From positions 1 through 64,000 of the forward strand of contig LGYU01000019.1 of the NCBI GenBank assembly GCA_001302245.1: 64,000 nucleotides of DNA, written 5' to 3'. Below are positions 44,119 through 53,219 of the stretch, in pieces. The stretch's first letter is position 1. Every line of letters starts with the position of its first letter. Made by a program: the position numbers and the translations under genes. The DNA is from Chitinophagaceae bacterium PMP191F. GTDB taxonomy: Bacteria > Bacteroidota > Bacteroidia > Chitinophagales > Chitinophagaceae. The notes under the pieces were generated by a model that saw nothing but the letters and a program-made list of their open reading frames with translations, made no database searches and was not told where the DNA came from.

Positions 44119-46830
44119 TTATAACCATTGATTGAATTTCCTGGTGAACCAGGTTTTAACGGTTTGTGTAAGGATGCAGTAGCACAAAAGAATACCTGTC
44201 AGCCAGGGAAAATATGCCAATGGCAAAGGTTGTAGTCTGAGCCCTGCTGCAAAAGGGGAAAAAGGGATGTATATTCCGATGGCCATGATGGCAGTTGTTA
44301 AAGCCAATACCGGTGCTGTTGCCCAACTTTGGATAAAGGGTATTTTCCGGGTGCGTATCATGTGTACGATCAATGTTTGTGACAGCAGGCCTTCAATAAA
44401 CCAGCCTGATTGAAAGAGGCTTTGCTGTGCAGGTGTTGTAGCTTTAAAGATCCAGTACATCACTCCAAAGGTGGCGTAGTCAAATATGGAACTGACAGGA
44501 CCAATAAAAATCATAAAACGTGCTATACCGCCGGCTTCCCATTTACGCGGTTGTTGAATATACTCCGTGTCCATCCTGTCCCACGGAATAGATATCTGGG
44601 AAATATCATACAACAGGTTTTGAATAAGTATCTGTACCGGCAGCATGGGTAAAAAAGGACAGATAGCACTTGCACCCAACATACTGAACATATTGCCAAA
44701 ATTGCTGCTGGCAGTCATTTTTATATACTTGATGATATTGCCGAAGGTGCGTCTGCCGTATATAACGCCTTTGCGTAGCACCATAAGGTCTTTTTCCAGC
44801 AGAATGATGTCTGCGCTTTCTTTCGCAATATCCACTGCTGTGTCAACAGATATGCCAACATCCGCATCGCGCAGTGCAGCAGCATCATTAATGCCATCAC
44901 CCATAAAGCCTACTGTATGCCCTTTGGATTGTAATACTTTTACCACCCTGCTTTTTTGTGCAGGACTTAGTTTGGCAAAAATGCTGATGTGATCAATTCT
45001 TTCTTTCAGTGTATCATCATCTATTTTTTCCAGTTCATGACCCCGCAATACATTGTGTACAGGTATGCCTACATCCCGGCAGATCTTTTTGGTTACGATC
45101 TCATTATCACCGGTCAGTACTTTTAAACTGATGCCCAGTTTGTGCAATGCTTCAATAGCAGGACGTGCTGATGGTTTTGCAGGATCAAGAAAACAGATAA
45201 ACCCGGTAAGTGTCAGGCCGCTTTCGTCTGCTACTGAATAGGTAAGCGGTCGTTCATCATACTCTTTGATAGCTACCAGCAATACTCTCAGACCTTCTTC
45301 ATTCATTTGCCTGGAGATCTTTAAAACAGTAGCCCTCATTGCTTCATCCATAGCAATGGTCTTGTCGTTCTCCAGGTGAAGATGCCTGTCTTCCCCGGGA
45401 TCAAAAGCAAAGGAGCAAAGGTCTAAGATCTCTTCCACGGCACCTTTGCAGATCAGCAGGTGTTTGCTGTTGCGTTGTTCAAGAATAACAGACATACGCC
45501 GGCGGTGAAAATCAAAAGGAATCTCATCTACCTTTTTAAAATACTCTTCCACTTTGAGGTAATCATGTATTTCTACATGCTCCAGCACAGCGGTGTCCAG
45601 CAGGTTTTTAAGTCCTGTTTGGTGAAAGCTGTTTAAATAAGCCCATTTAAGTACTTCGTCATCATCATTACCAAAAACATTCAGGTGTCTTTCCAGTACA
45701 ATCTTATCAATAGTGAGTGTGCCGGTTTTATCAGTGCAGAGGGTGTCCATTGCCCCGATATTCTGGATGGCATTAAGACGTTTAACGATCACTTTACGTT
45801 TACTCATATTCACGGCACCTTTAGCCAGGTTGGCTGTCACGATCATTGGCAACATTTCCGGTGTCAGGCCTACGGCAACAGCAATGGCAAACATCAGCGC
45901 TTCCAGCCAGTTACCTTTTGACAGACCATTGATCACAAATACAAGTGGCACCATGATCAGCATAAAGCGGATAAGCAGCCAGCTTACACTGTTCACTCCT
46001 TTGTCAAAACTGGTCTCTGCTCTTTTGCCTGTAACTGATTTGCTGATAGAGCCGAAGTAGGTGTGGCTGCCTGTGGTAACAACCATTGCAACGGCAGTGC
46101 CACTTACTACATTGGTGCCCATAAAACAGCAGTTCTCCAGGTCAAGCGGTGAAAGATCATCTGCATTCTTTATTGCATAATCTCTTTTCTCAACCGGCAA
46201 TGCTTCGCCGGTCAGCGTAGCCTGGCTTACAAACAGGTCTTTGGACTGAATAATACGGCAGTCGGCAGGAACCATATCCCCGGCAGATAATACAATGATA
46301 TCGCCAGGGACAAGTTCCTTTATGTCGATCTCTCTTTTCTGCTGATTGTCATCTGTGGTGCGTAGTACTGTAGCCGTTGTTCTGACCATGCTTTTCAACT
46401 GCTCTGCTGCACGGTTGCTTCTGAATTCCTGTATAAAACGCAGTATACCACTTAGCAGCACCATTATCGAAACAACGATCAGTGTTTTATAATCGCGGTC
46501 GGCAGCATCGGTAAATATCACATCTGTTACAAGAGATATCGATGCAATAATTACCAGTATGGCTATAAAAGGATTGATGAACGCCTGTAATAACTGTTTC
46601 CACCAGGTTGGCGTTTTTTCGTGATGCACTTCATTTAAACCAAATCTCAATGCCTTGCTGCGCACCTGCACATCAGAAAGCCCGGTTTCCCTGCTGTCGA
46701 GCATTGTAAAGAACATATTCTTTTCCGTTCTTGCCACAGACCTTAGTTTAACGGTAGCACTTCCGTTAAAGTCATCATCAGCAGCGTTCAGTAAAAAGCT
46801 GCGGCGTTTTGTTTTCGTGTTAGTAAGCAT
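44119..46830 (-). CDS. mgtA: Magnesium-importing P-type ATPase
   Basis: The 903-residue length and the sequence match MgtA/MgtB P3B ATPases. An N-terminal cytoplasmic part (GLSDVQVRSKALRFGLNEV) is followed by TGEALPVEK (207-215), the phosphorylation site CTDKTGTLT with D367, the hinge LTGDNEIVTKKI and MGDGINDAAALRDADVGISV. About ten membrane helices complete the fold; helix 4 carries VGLTPEMLPMIVTANLAKGA, typical of the magnesium type. It moves Mg2+ into the cytoplasm. It starts one base after the stop of a 58-residue membrane microprotein gene and shares a transcript with mgtC. Confidence 0.95.
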   Translation of the reverse strand: MLTNTKTKRRSFLLNAADDDFNGSATVKLRSVARTEKNMFFTMLDSRETGLSDVQVRSKALRFGLNEVHHEKTPTWWKQLLQAFINPFIAILVIIASISLVTDVIFTDAADRDYKTLIVVSIMVLLSGILRFIQEFRSNRAAEQLKSMVRTTATVLRTTDDNQQKREIDIKELVPGDIIVLSAGDMVPADCRIIQSKDLFVSQATLTGEALPVEKRDYAIKNADDLSPLDLENCCFMGTNVVSGTAVAMVVTTGSHTYFGSISKSVTGKRAETSFDKGVNSVSWLLIRFMLIMVPLVFVINGLSKGNWLEALMFAIAVAVGLTPEMLPMIVTANLAKGAVNMSKRKVIVKRLNAIQNIGAMDTLCTDKTGTLTIDKIVLERHLNVFGNDDDEVLKWAYLNSFHQTGLKNLLDTAVLEHVEIHDYLKVEEYFKKVDEIPFDFHRRRMSVILEQRNSKHLLICKGAVEEILDLCSFAFDPGEDRHLHLENDKTIAMDEAMRATVLKISRQMNEEGLRVLLVAIKEYDERPLTYSVADESGLTLTGFICFLDPAKPSARPAIEALHKLGISLKVLTGDNEIVTKKICRDVGIPVHNVLRGHELEKIDDDTLKERIDHISIFAKLSPAQKSRVVKVLQSKGHTVGFMGDGINDAAALRDADVGISVDTAVDIAKESADIILLEKDLMVLRKGVIYGRRTFGNIIKYIKMTASSNFGNMFSMLGASAICPFLPMLPVQILIQNLLYDISQISIPWDRMDTEYIQQPRKWEAGGIARFMIFIGPVSSIFDYATFGVMYWIFKATTPAQQSLFQSGWFIEGLLSQTLIVHMIRTRKIPFIQSWATAPVLALTTAIMAIGIYIPFSPFAAGLRLQPLPLAYFPWLTGILLCYCILTQTVKTWFTRKFNQWL

Positions 46831-46831
46831 T

Positions 46832-47008
46832 TTATAACTCCCTTTTAATGATCCTGATAAATATGATAATGTCCAGGGCGATCAGCAGTATATTTTTTGT
46901 GATTGTTATATGCCGGTTGGCAGGTAGTTGAGAACAGCTCAGGTCAATCCACAACGTGCTCGTCAGTACGATAGCGATCCTGCATATCCATTTTAAGAAA
47001 TAGTTCAT
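46832..47008 (-). CDS. 58-residue membrane microprotein between mgtC and mgtA
   Basis: A complete frame runs from the ATG at 47008 to the TAA at 46832-46834. One base later comes the mgtA ATG, so translation should be coupled. The product has two hydrophobic segments, FLKWICRIAIVLTSTLW (4-20) and ITITKNILLIALDIIIFIRI (about 34-53), a short polar turn and a basic end KREL. It looks like a two-helix hairpin in the inner membrane. Place and size recall the small regulators MgtR and MgtS of enterobacterial magnesium systems, but there is no visible sequence likeness. A role in folding, stability or control of MgtA or MgtC is inferred from position only. Confidence 0.68.
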   Translation of the reverse strand: MNYFLKWICRIAIVLTSTLWIDLSCSQLPANRHITITKNILLIALDIIIFIRIIKREL

Positions 47009-47052
47009 GGCGTGCTGTTGACAGGGTACAAAGCATAATAAGTTCAGATTGT

Positions 47053-47760
47053 TTACAGATCGCTTTCCTGTCCGGTTACTTTCCAGCTTACTTCAGTAAT
47101 GCTTGTTTCAAGGGTAAGTTTGCCGGCAAGACGTTCCAGTACATCGTTCTGGTTGCCTGCTGCAAAAATTTCAGCATGAATAACTACAAAGGCCGGATCG
47201 CCATTGTCTGTGCTTTTCAGCGACCGCAGGGTAAGTTGAGTGGAATCATTCATGAAATGTATCAGTAACATTCTTACCTGGTTTTCTATTTCCTGTTTTG
47301 ATCTGATGGTCAGCACATAGCAGAGTTGCACTTTTGTTTCTTTGTCAATGGGCAGCACACTCAGTTTATTACCCAACGGGCGAAGCGCCAGGTGGGCTGT
47401 TAATATAAAGGCAGTTCCTATTACTGCTTCAGTGATATATCCCATACCTGATAAAGAACCGATAGCTGCAGAGCACCACAATGTAGCAGCAGTGTTAAGT
47501 CCCCTTACATTCATACCATCTTTCATAATAACACCGGCACCCAGGAAACCAATACCGCTTACAATATAAGAGGCCACACGCCCATTGGCATCGCCACCAA
47601 TGAGTATGCCCAACGTAATAAAAATGGCGGCGCCTAACGACACCAGTGTATTGGTGCGTAGGCCTGCCATCCGTTGACGCCATTGGCGTTCTATACCAAT
47701 GATGGCACCCAGTAACAACGCAATAAAAAGGCGCTCAGCAAATTGAGATATAATAAGCAT
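47053..47760 (-). CDS. mgtC: MgtC/SapB family protein
   Basis: The 235-residue protein has the MgtC core: RLFIALLLGAIIGIERQWRQ (9-28), AGLRTNTLVSLGAAIF (32-47), a segment GVIMKDGMNVRGLNTAATLW with WCSAAIGSLSGMGY, and about five membrane helices. A C-terminal cytoplasmic ACT-like domain of about 90 residues follows. Family members act in growth at low magnesium and modulate membrane energetics. The gene leads the mgtC-microprotein-mgtA operon. Its leader of about 105 bases contains a hairpin, CCCTGC/GCAGGG (47777-47799), just before the start; I saw no M-box or other known magnesium riboswitch. Confidence 0.9.
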   Translation of the reverse strand: MLIISQFAERLFIALLLGAIIGIERQWRQRMAGLRTNTLVSLGAAIFITLGILIGGDANGRVASYIVSGIGFLGAGVIMKDGMNVRGLNTAATLWCSAAIGSLSGMGYITEAVIGTAFILTAHLALRPLGNKLSVLPIDKETKVQLCYVLTIRSKQEIENQVRMLLIHFMNDSTQLTLRSLKSTDNGDPAFVVIHAEIFAAGNQNDVLERLAGKLTLETSITEVSWKVTGQESDL

Positions 47761-47871
47761 TGCCTGCTGATTAGCCCCCTGCGAGACTTTCCGGCAGGGA
47801 GGATTAGATAATATGATAATAGATAGAACGACTATCGCCGGTCATAACAATGAGTTGTGTTTTACGCTGCA

Positions 47872-47879
47872 AACCTATA
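47872..47879 (-). promoter_or_regulatory. mgtC: Promoter -7 element of mgtC
   Basis: The minus strand reads TAGGTTTG, a match to TAnnTTTG. Transcription would start near 47865. The nearest TCTAATG box ends 19 bp upstream of this element. Confidence 0.65.
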
Positions 47880-47898
47880 TCCATTTTTTCAGAGAGGC

Positions 47899-47992
47899 CA
47901 TTAGAGAGCCTATATAAATTCATTAGAAAATCATTAGAGCAGGTAACGCGTTCCTAATGGAATTCTAATTAAATCCTGTACTGTTTCTAACG
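47899..47992. promoter_or_regulatory. Mirror-image array of six TCTAAYG boxes
   Basis: On the minus strand, reading toward mgtC, TCTAATG stands at 47938-47932, 47927-47921 and 47905-47899. On the plus strand, reading toward the SusC gene, CCTAATG stands at 47953-47959, TCTAATT at 47964-47970 and TCTAACG at 47986-47992. In both sets the steps are 11 then 22 bp, so boxes lie on one face of the helix with one slot skipped. Each set ends 19-21 bp before a TAnnTTTG element. Direct repeats with 11-bp steps are the usual target form of OmpR/PhoB-family regulators, and one is encoded at 53220. Confidence 0.75.
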
Positions 47993-48013
47993 ATGTTTCT
48001 GAATGGGCCATCT

Positions 48014-48021
48014 TACTTTTG
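48014..48021 (+). promoter_or_regulatory. Promoter -7 element of the divergent SusC operon
   Basis: TACTTTTG matches TAnnTTTG. The nearest TCTAACG box ends 21 bp upstream. Transcription would start near 48029, about 565 bp before the SusC gene, which leaves a long leader. Confidence 0.65.
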
Positions 48022-48066
48022 CATCGCATTTATAATTTGAAACAATTCATCAATCAGTTTCTTACA

Positions 48067-48149
48067 ATGGACACAGAGCCTCCAGGTTGGAACTATCATT
48101 ACTAATCTCCCAAACGAAAAGGTGACCGCTGTTGTCTTTCCTTTTGGGA
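48067..48149 (+). promoter_or_regulatory. Leader with 12-codon frame and hairpin
   Basis: About 40 bases after the predicted transcription start a short frame encodes MDTEPPGWNYHY (48067-48105). Just after its stop a hairpin can form between CCCAAACGAAAAGG (48109-48122, with a small bulge) and CCTTTTGGG (48140-48148). A short frame followed by a stem is the classical look of leader-peptide attenuation, and the peptide is rich in proline and aromatic residues. No experimental parallel is known to me. Confidence 0.4.
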
Positions 48150-48594
48150 ATAAACAACAATGTCATGTTTTCTTTTTCATTCAAAAAAAGCAACAAACAA
48201 CAAAGGCTGCCCTCAGCTTATCCTTTAGGTGAGGAGGCGGCAGTTATCGTTTCAACAGGTATTGAAACAAGTGTGCCGAGATCATCTATTTCTGACAGAC
48301 CGGGATTAAGGTACCTGCACATCAAACGAAGAAGGGATCAGCGCCACAGGATCATGTAAGCCTACCGATTGTTTACAAACGTCCGGGTAGCTGGTTCCTT
48401 TATGGTACTGTCTGAACGTACACTGTACATATTTACAAAGGTCAGTATGCTCCTTTGATTTGCCGGCAATCATCGGGTGACATACCCATGCCTGTATGTA
48501 AGCATCTATTGCTGGCGATTGCCCTGCCTGCTGAAATGCTGTTTTGAATAGGCAGCCCATACACAATCACAATTCAGTTATTTAATTACTGGTT
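48150..48594. other. Long leader or spacer before the SusC gene
   Basis: No convincing gene is seen. A cysteine-rich 86-codon frame is open on the minus strand (48306-48566; MCMGC, DLCKYVQC) but has no supporting start context, and it would lie inside the predicted plus-strand leader. A 75-codon plus-strand frame from 48132 has no domain. Confidence 0.4.
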
Positions 48595-51500
48595 ATGAAA
48601 AAAAACATTTTTAACAGACTGGCTATACCATGCCTGACCTGGATGGTTGTCGGGTCTTTCGTATCATTTGTTCGGTTTTGTAAATGGCGCAGAAGTATTA
48701 TTGCTTTGTACATCTCTCTATTTCTTACTACAGGTGCACTTGCACAGGTAATGATTACAGGAAAAGTAATTGCTGCCCATGGTGAAGCATTGAGTGGAGT
48801 AAGTGTTACCATAGCTGGTACCAGAACTGGTACCATATCAGATTCTGCAGGCGTATACCATATTAAAAATACCAGCGGAACATTACTGGTGTTTAGCCTG
48901 GTAGGTTATAAAAGCCAGCAGGTGAAGATAGGAACCCAGAACCTGATCAATATTACACTGGAAACAGGTTCTGATGAACTGGCGGAAGTGGTAGTCACTA
49001 CGGGGCTTGCATCGGGTATCAAAAGAAGCAATGTGGCCAATGCTGTGGTGTCTATTTCTGCTAACCGGCTAACGGGTACTGTAACACCTTCCACACTGGA
49101 TGGTGCGCTCAGCGCCAAAGTAGTGGGAGCTACCATTACACAAATGAGCGGTGCGCCAGGTGGCGGCATTTCTATGCAGTTGAGAGGTATCTCTTCCATT
49201 ACGGGGAGCTCACAACCGCTGTTTATTCTTGATGGAGTGATTATCAATGATGCCAGTTATGATGCAGGACGCGGTACCAATGCGTTTACTGGGGCCAATA
49301 GTATTAGTAGGGGGCAGGACAACCTGGCCAATCGGCTGGCTGATATCAATGCTGCAGATATTGAATCGGTAGAAATTCTTAAAGGTTCCAGTGCAGCTGC
49401 TATCTATGGCACACTTGCCAATGCAGGTGTAGTGATCCTGAATACTAAAAAAGGATTTAACGGGCCTACAAGAGTTAGTTTTTCACAGGATGTTGCTGCT
49501 ATCAGCGTTATAAAGCTGTTGCCCTATGGTAGCTGGAGCGAGGAAAAGATCAAAGCGTTTTACAGTGATCCCGTGCAGCAGGCAGCGGAAATCGATGCCT
49601 ATGATTCAGCTAAAGCAGCGGGTAGCATTTATAATTATCCTAAAGAGATCTATGGCCGTACTGTTTTGGGAACTTATAGCCAGCTAAGCATATCCGGTGG
49701 TAATGAAAGAACAAAGTTTTATATATCCGGTGGTTTCAATAATGAAAACGGTATTACCAGGAATACGGGGTTTCAACGCGGCTCGCTGCGGGCTAATATC
49801 AGTCATGCTATTAGTGATCGCTGGGATCTGAATTTTTATTCTAACTACATCAATAACGTAACCAATCGTGGATGGGAGAATAATGATAACAATGGTGTGA
49901 ACATCGGAACGAATCTTACCTCGCTGCCAGCTTATGCACAGATCCATCGCCTGGCAGACGGCACATATCCGGTAAACCCTTATTATGCAGAAAATCCTTT
50001 TCATGTAATTGATGCATTTATCAGCCGGGAAACAACCAACCGGTTTATGCAGTCTTTTTCTTCCAGTTTTACCATTATCAACAACCGGCGTCACCAGTTA
50101 AAAGCAAGTATACAGGGTGGTTTTGATTATTTGCTGACGGAAGCAAAATTGTATGCACCGGATGATGCACAATCGCAGATCAATGCTATCAGTGGTTATC
50201 CCGGTGCTGCAAGAATCACCAACGACAGGAATGTCAACACCAATTTCCAGGTAGCACTGGTGAATACCTTGATCGGAAAGAATTTTACCAACAAAACTTC
50301 CGGGGGATTGGTACGCTATAATCAAAACCTGGCCATCAATGCTGTACAGGGTGAAGGTATGGTGGCGGGTCAGTCAAATCCTAATAACGCTGTTGTACGA
50401 ACCACGTATAGTCTTTTTCAACAGATTAATAATGCTGGGGCATTTCTGCAGCATGAAATGAACTGGAAAGACCGCATTATCGCTACTGCGGCAGTGCGTA
50501 TAGACAAAAACACTACCAATGCTGCTTATAATACTTTTTATCCGTTTCCCAAAGCAGCACTGGCTGCCAATCTTACCAGGTTTGATTTCTGGAAAATAAA
50601 TTCTATCAACCAGTTTAAACTACGGATTGCTTATGGACAAACCGGCGGTCCTGCACCTTTTGGCAGCAATTTTAGCCAGTTGAATCCTATTGTATACCAG
50701 AATGGACTGGGTATTACGGGGCCTGTTACCATTGGCAATGATAAGATCAGGTATGAAATTGCCAGCGAAATGGAGTATGGCGCAGATCTGGGATTTTTTA
50801 ATAAACTGCTAACTCTGGAAGTAACATGGTACAATAAAAAAGTAAAAAACCTGATACAACCTTTCACACTTGCTCCTTCTGTAGGATATGAAAGTATTAC
50901 GGGCTATCCCATCGGCGACCTGGAGAATAAAGGACTGGAAGTATCTGTTGGTTATACGCCTGTAAATACAGATAACGTACAATGGAATACCACACTGAAT
51001 TACTGGTTTAACAGGAGTAAGATCACCAGGCTGATCATTCCCCCAACTGCGGCAGGCCCTAACCTGGGTGCATTGTATGGTTTTAATGAGCTGAGAGTAG
51101 GACAGTCGCCTACTGCTTTTGTGGGTACGCCGGAAAATAAAGACGGACGCCTGACTGTATACGGAGATGCGCAGCCTAATTTTCAGATGAGTAGTTATAA
51201 TAAGATCACATTTTATAAAAATATTGAACTGACCTTTTTACTACACTGGAACTACAAGAGTTATGTCAGCAATTTCACCAGGTTTCAACTGGATCAGGGC
51301 GGTCAGAGTCCTGACTGGATGGTATTGACAAACCTGGATGCTTCTGGCAACAAAATTCCGGGACCAGCTATACCAATGGGATTGGCCAGGCAGCAGGGAC
51401 TTACAGCCGCTTATTTTATTGAAAATGCCAGTTATATCAAACTCAGGGAAGTGGCTATTAATTATGTGCTGAACAAACATCAGTTACAGAAAATATTCAA

Positions 51501-51681
51501 TGGACACTTAAAAGGTTTGAAACTGGGTATATCGGGCAACAATCTCATCAGGATCACTAAATATACTGGTTTTGATCCGGAAGTTTCTGCCTTTGGGCAA
51601 ACATCCGTTGGAAGCAACTATGATATTGTAGGTGCACCGTATACCAAAAGAATACTTTTTCATCTGGGTATTGATCTGTGA
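48595..51681 (+). CDS. SusC/RagA TonB-dependent transporter
   Basis: The 1028-residue protein lacks an STN domain. A carboxypeptidase-like domain (about 52-122: MITGKVIAAHGEALSGVSVT) precedes the plug (LAEVVVTTGLASGIKRSNVA, then GAPGGGISMQLRGISSITG) and the barrel. The N-terminus is unusual: two hydrophobic stretches (about 8-25 and 34-48) flank the basic FCKWRRS, and the real signal peptide probably is the second one, ending TTGALAQ. It is divergent from mgtC and shares its regulatory region. It is therefore a candidate for uptake of a metal complex or of a substrate needed under the same condition; substrate is not known. Confidence 0.9.
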   Translation: MKKNIFNRLAIPCLTWMVVGSFVSFVRFCKWRRSIIALYISLFLTTGALAQVMITGKVIAAHGEALSGVSVTIAGTRTGTISDSAGVYHIKNTSGTLLVFSLVGYKSQQVKIGTQNLINITLETGSDELAEVVVTTGLASGIKRSNVANAVVSISANRLTGTVTPSTLDGALSAKVVGATITQMSGAPGGGISMQLRGISSITGSSQPLFILDGVIINDASYDAGRGTNAFTGANSISRGQDNLANRLADINAADIESVEILKGSSAAAIYGTLANAGVVILNTKKGFNGPTRVSFSQDVAAISVIKLLPYGSWSEEKIKAFYSDPVQQAAEIDAYDSAKAAGSIYNYPKEIYGRTVLGTYSQLSISGGNERTKFYISGGFNNENGITRNTGFQRGSLRANISHAISDRWDLNFYSNYINNVTNRGWENNDNNGVNIGTNLTSLPAYAQIHRLADGTYPVNPYYAENPFHVIDAFISRETTNRFMQSFSSSFTIINNRRHQLKASIQGGFDYLLTEAKLYAPDDAQSQINAISGYPGAARITNDRNVNTNFQVALVNTLIGKNFTNKTSGGLVRYNQNLAINAVQGEGMVAGQSNPNNAVVRTTYSLFQQINNAGAFLQHEMNWKDRIIATAAVRIDKNTTNAAYNTFYPFPKAALAANLTRFDFWKINSINQFKLRIAYGQTGGPAPFGSNFSQLNPIVYQNGLGITGPVTIGNDKIRYEIASEMEYGADLGFFNKLLTLEVTWYNKKVKNLIQPFTLAPSVGYESITGYPIGDLENKGLEVSVGYTPVNTDNVQWNTTLNYWFNRSKITRLIIPPTAAGPNLGALYGFNELRVGQSPTAFVGTPENKDGRLTVYGDAQPNFQMSSYNKITFYKNIELTFLLHWNYKSYVSNFTRFQLDQGGQSPDWMVLTNLDASGNKIPGPAIPMGLARQQGLTAAYFIENASYIKLREVAINYVLNKHQLQKIFNGHLKGLKLGISGNNLIRITKYTGFDPEVSAFGQTSVGSNYDIVGAPYTKRILFHLGIDL

Positions 51682-51718
51682 TCACTCCTTTCTATTTCAT
51701 GCTTAACAATTATTATTT

Positions 51719-53083
51719 ATGCTACACGTAAAATATATATTGCAGGTTGCCATTGTTGCAGCAACAATAGTACTGGCGCTGTCCTGCAACAAGATCGTTA
51801 ACACACCCGATGTGGGAAATTCCAATGGAGCCGGTTTGTCCGATATCCTGACAAATGCATCGCGCAGCCAATTGGATCAACTGGCAACAGGTGTTTTTTC
51901 AGCCATGCGTACCGGTTATAATACCAATCCCGGTAATGGTACCAGCAGTTATGAATCGTATTGTAAAGTATCCGGCACATTGGGGCGTGAAGTATATGTT
52001 ATTAACCAGTCAGAAACACGATGGGTAAATGAACTTGCCGGTCTGAATGGTGTGCTGGATCCCGGAGCTTTTTACAATGGTTATTATTTTTCATTTAGCA
52101 GTGCGCGGCAAACTGCTGCCATACTACAACAGGCGGCTCTTAATACTGCTACTATTAACGACCTGGAGCGATCAGGTATCCTGGGTTTCACCAATACCAT
52201 CATGGCTTTTGAAATGCTGCATATCTTAAACATGCAGGGTAAGAACGGTATTCGTACCGACTTGGTTGATTACTTAAAGCCAGGGCCGTTTATTTCTTAC
52301 GACTCAGGGCTGGTTGTAATAAAGAAAATGCTGGACAATGCTATTACAACATTACAGCAGGCAGGCGGAGCATTTATGTTTACGGTGCCTCCGGGGTTTG
52401 CAGGATTTGATACGCCTGCTCGTTTTGCAAAATTCAACAGGGCCATTGCTGCAAGAGTGGCTATTTACCAGAAAGACTGGCAAGGTGCATTGACCAATTT
52501 GCAGGCATCTTATTTTGATCTGAATGGTTCTTTATCTAATGGGCCTGTATTTAACTGGGGATTGTCGCCGGATGTGCTCAATCCATTATACCAGCCTTTG
52601 AACAATGCAGTATCTGTAGTGGCTAACAATGCTTTTGTAACAGAAGCAGAACCCGGTGATGCAAGATTGTCTAAAGTAGCCACCAGGAGCTCAGCGCTCA
52701 ACCTGGTGGGTATCTCGGGCACTTCAGATGTCAATCTTTATCCTTCCAACCGCACAGCAGTATCGATCATCCGCAATGAAGAACTGATCCTGATCTATGC
52801 AGAATGTATGATCCGGCTGGGGCAGCTTCAACAGGGTAAACAGGCGTTGGATATTATCAGGGATCAGGCCGGCAACTTATCACCTTATGCCGGTGCGTTG
52901 ACTGCTGATGCATTGACAGATGAACTGTTGAAACAACGTCGCTATTCATTGTTTTACGAAGGACACCGTTGGATAGATATGCGTCGTTATAACCGGCTGG
53001 ATCAATTGCCGCTTGACCAACCGGGGCAAACCATTTTTGATGCTATGCCAAGACCGTTGGCAGAAACCAACTGGGGTAAGTAA
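51719..53083 (+). CDS. SusD-like surface lipoprotein
   Basis: The 454-residue protein has a lipoprotein signal (VAIVAATIVLALSCNK; cysteine 23), SusD-type helices and the conserved C-terminal part SIIRNEELILIYAECMIRLG with QQGKQALDIIRDQAGN, then RRYSLFYEGHRWIDMRRYNR. It is a partner of the SusC encoded 37 bp upstream and would capture the substrate at the surface. It is followed by a terminator, so the two-component genes downstream form another unit. The substrate pocket cannot be inferred. Confidence 0.88.
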   Translation: MLHVKYILQVAIVAATIVLALSCNKIVNTPDVGNSNGAGLSDILTNASRSQLDQLATGVFSAMRTGYNTNPGNGTSSYESYCKVSGTLGREVYVINQSETRWVNELAGLNGVLDPGAFYNGYYFSFSSARQTAAILQQAALNTATINDLERSGILGFTNTIMAFEMLHILNMQGKNGIRTDLVDYLKPGPFISYDSGLVVIKKMLDNAITTLQQAGGAFMFTVPPGFAGFDTPARFAKFNRAIAARVAIYQKDWQGALTNLQASYFDLNGSLSNGPVFNWGLSPDVLNPLYQPLNNAVSVVANNAFVTEAEPGDARLSKVATRSSALNLVGISGTSDVNLYPSNRTAVSIIRNEELILIYAECMIRLGQLQQGKQALDIIRDQAGNLSPYAGALTADALTDELLKQRRYSLFYEGHRWIDMRRYNRLDQLPLDQPGQTIFDAMPRPLAETNWGK

Positions 53084-53124
53084 TGCCCCGTAAAGATGCA
53101 ACTATAAACCTTGATGGCTATGAG

Positions 53125-53150
53125 AAGGTCGGATTTACATCCGGCCTTTT
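53125..53150 (+). terminator. Terminator of the SusC/SusD operon
   Basis: AAGGTCGGA (53125-53133) pairs with TCCGGCCTT (53140-53148), with one G-U pair and a six-base loop, followed by a short T run. It lies about 40 bp after the SusD stop. Confidence 0.8.
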
Positions 53151-53219
53151 GGTCTGTAATTAAGTTTGACAGATGTTGTATAACGGACAATATCATTGAT
53201 AACATGTAAATCCTGAAGT

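Noticed and set aside
44119-46830. Calcium or potassium P-type ATPase
   Set aside because: Length, the helix 4 motif and the mgtC neighbour fit the magnesium type better.
47761-47871. M-box or other magnesium riboswitch in the mgtC leader
   Set aside because: The leader is only about 105 bases and contains one simple hairpin. The conserved M-box core was not found.
48306-48566. Cysteine-rich 86-codon minus-strand gene
   Set aside because: It has no promoter or family support and lies within the predicted leader of the SusC message. It is noted only as an open frame.
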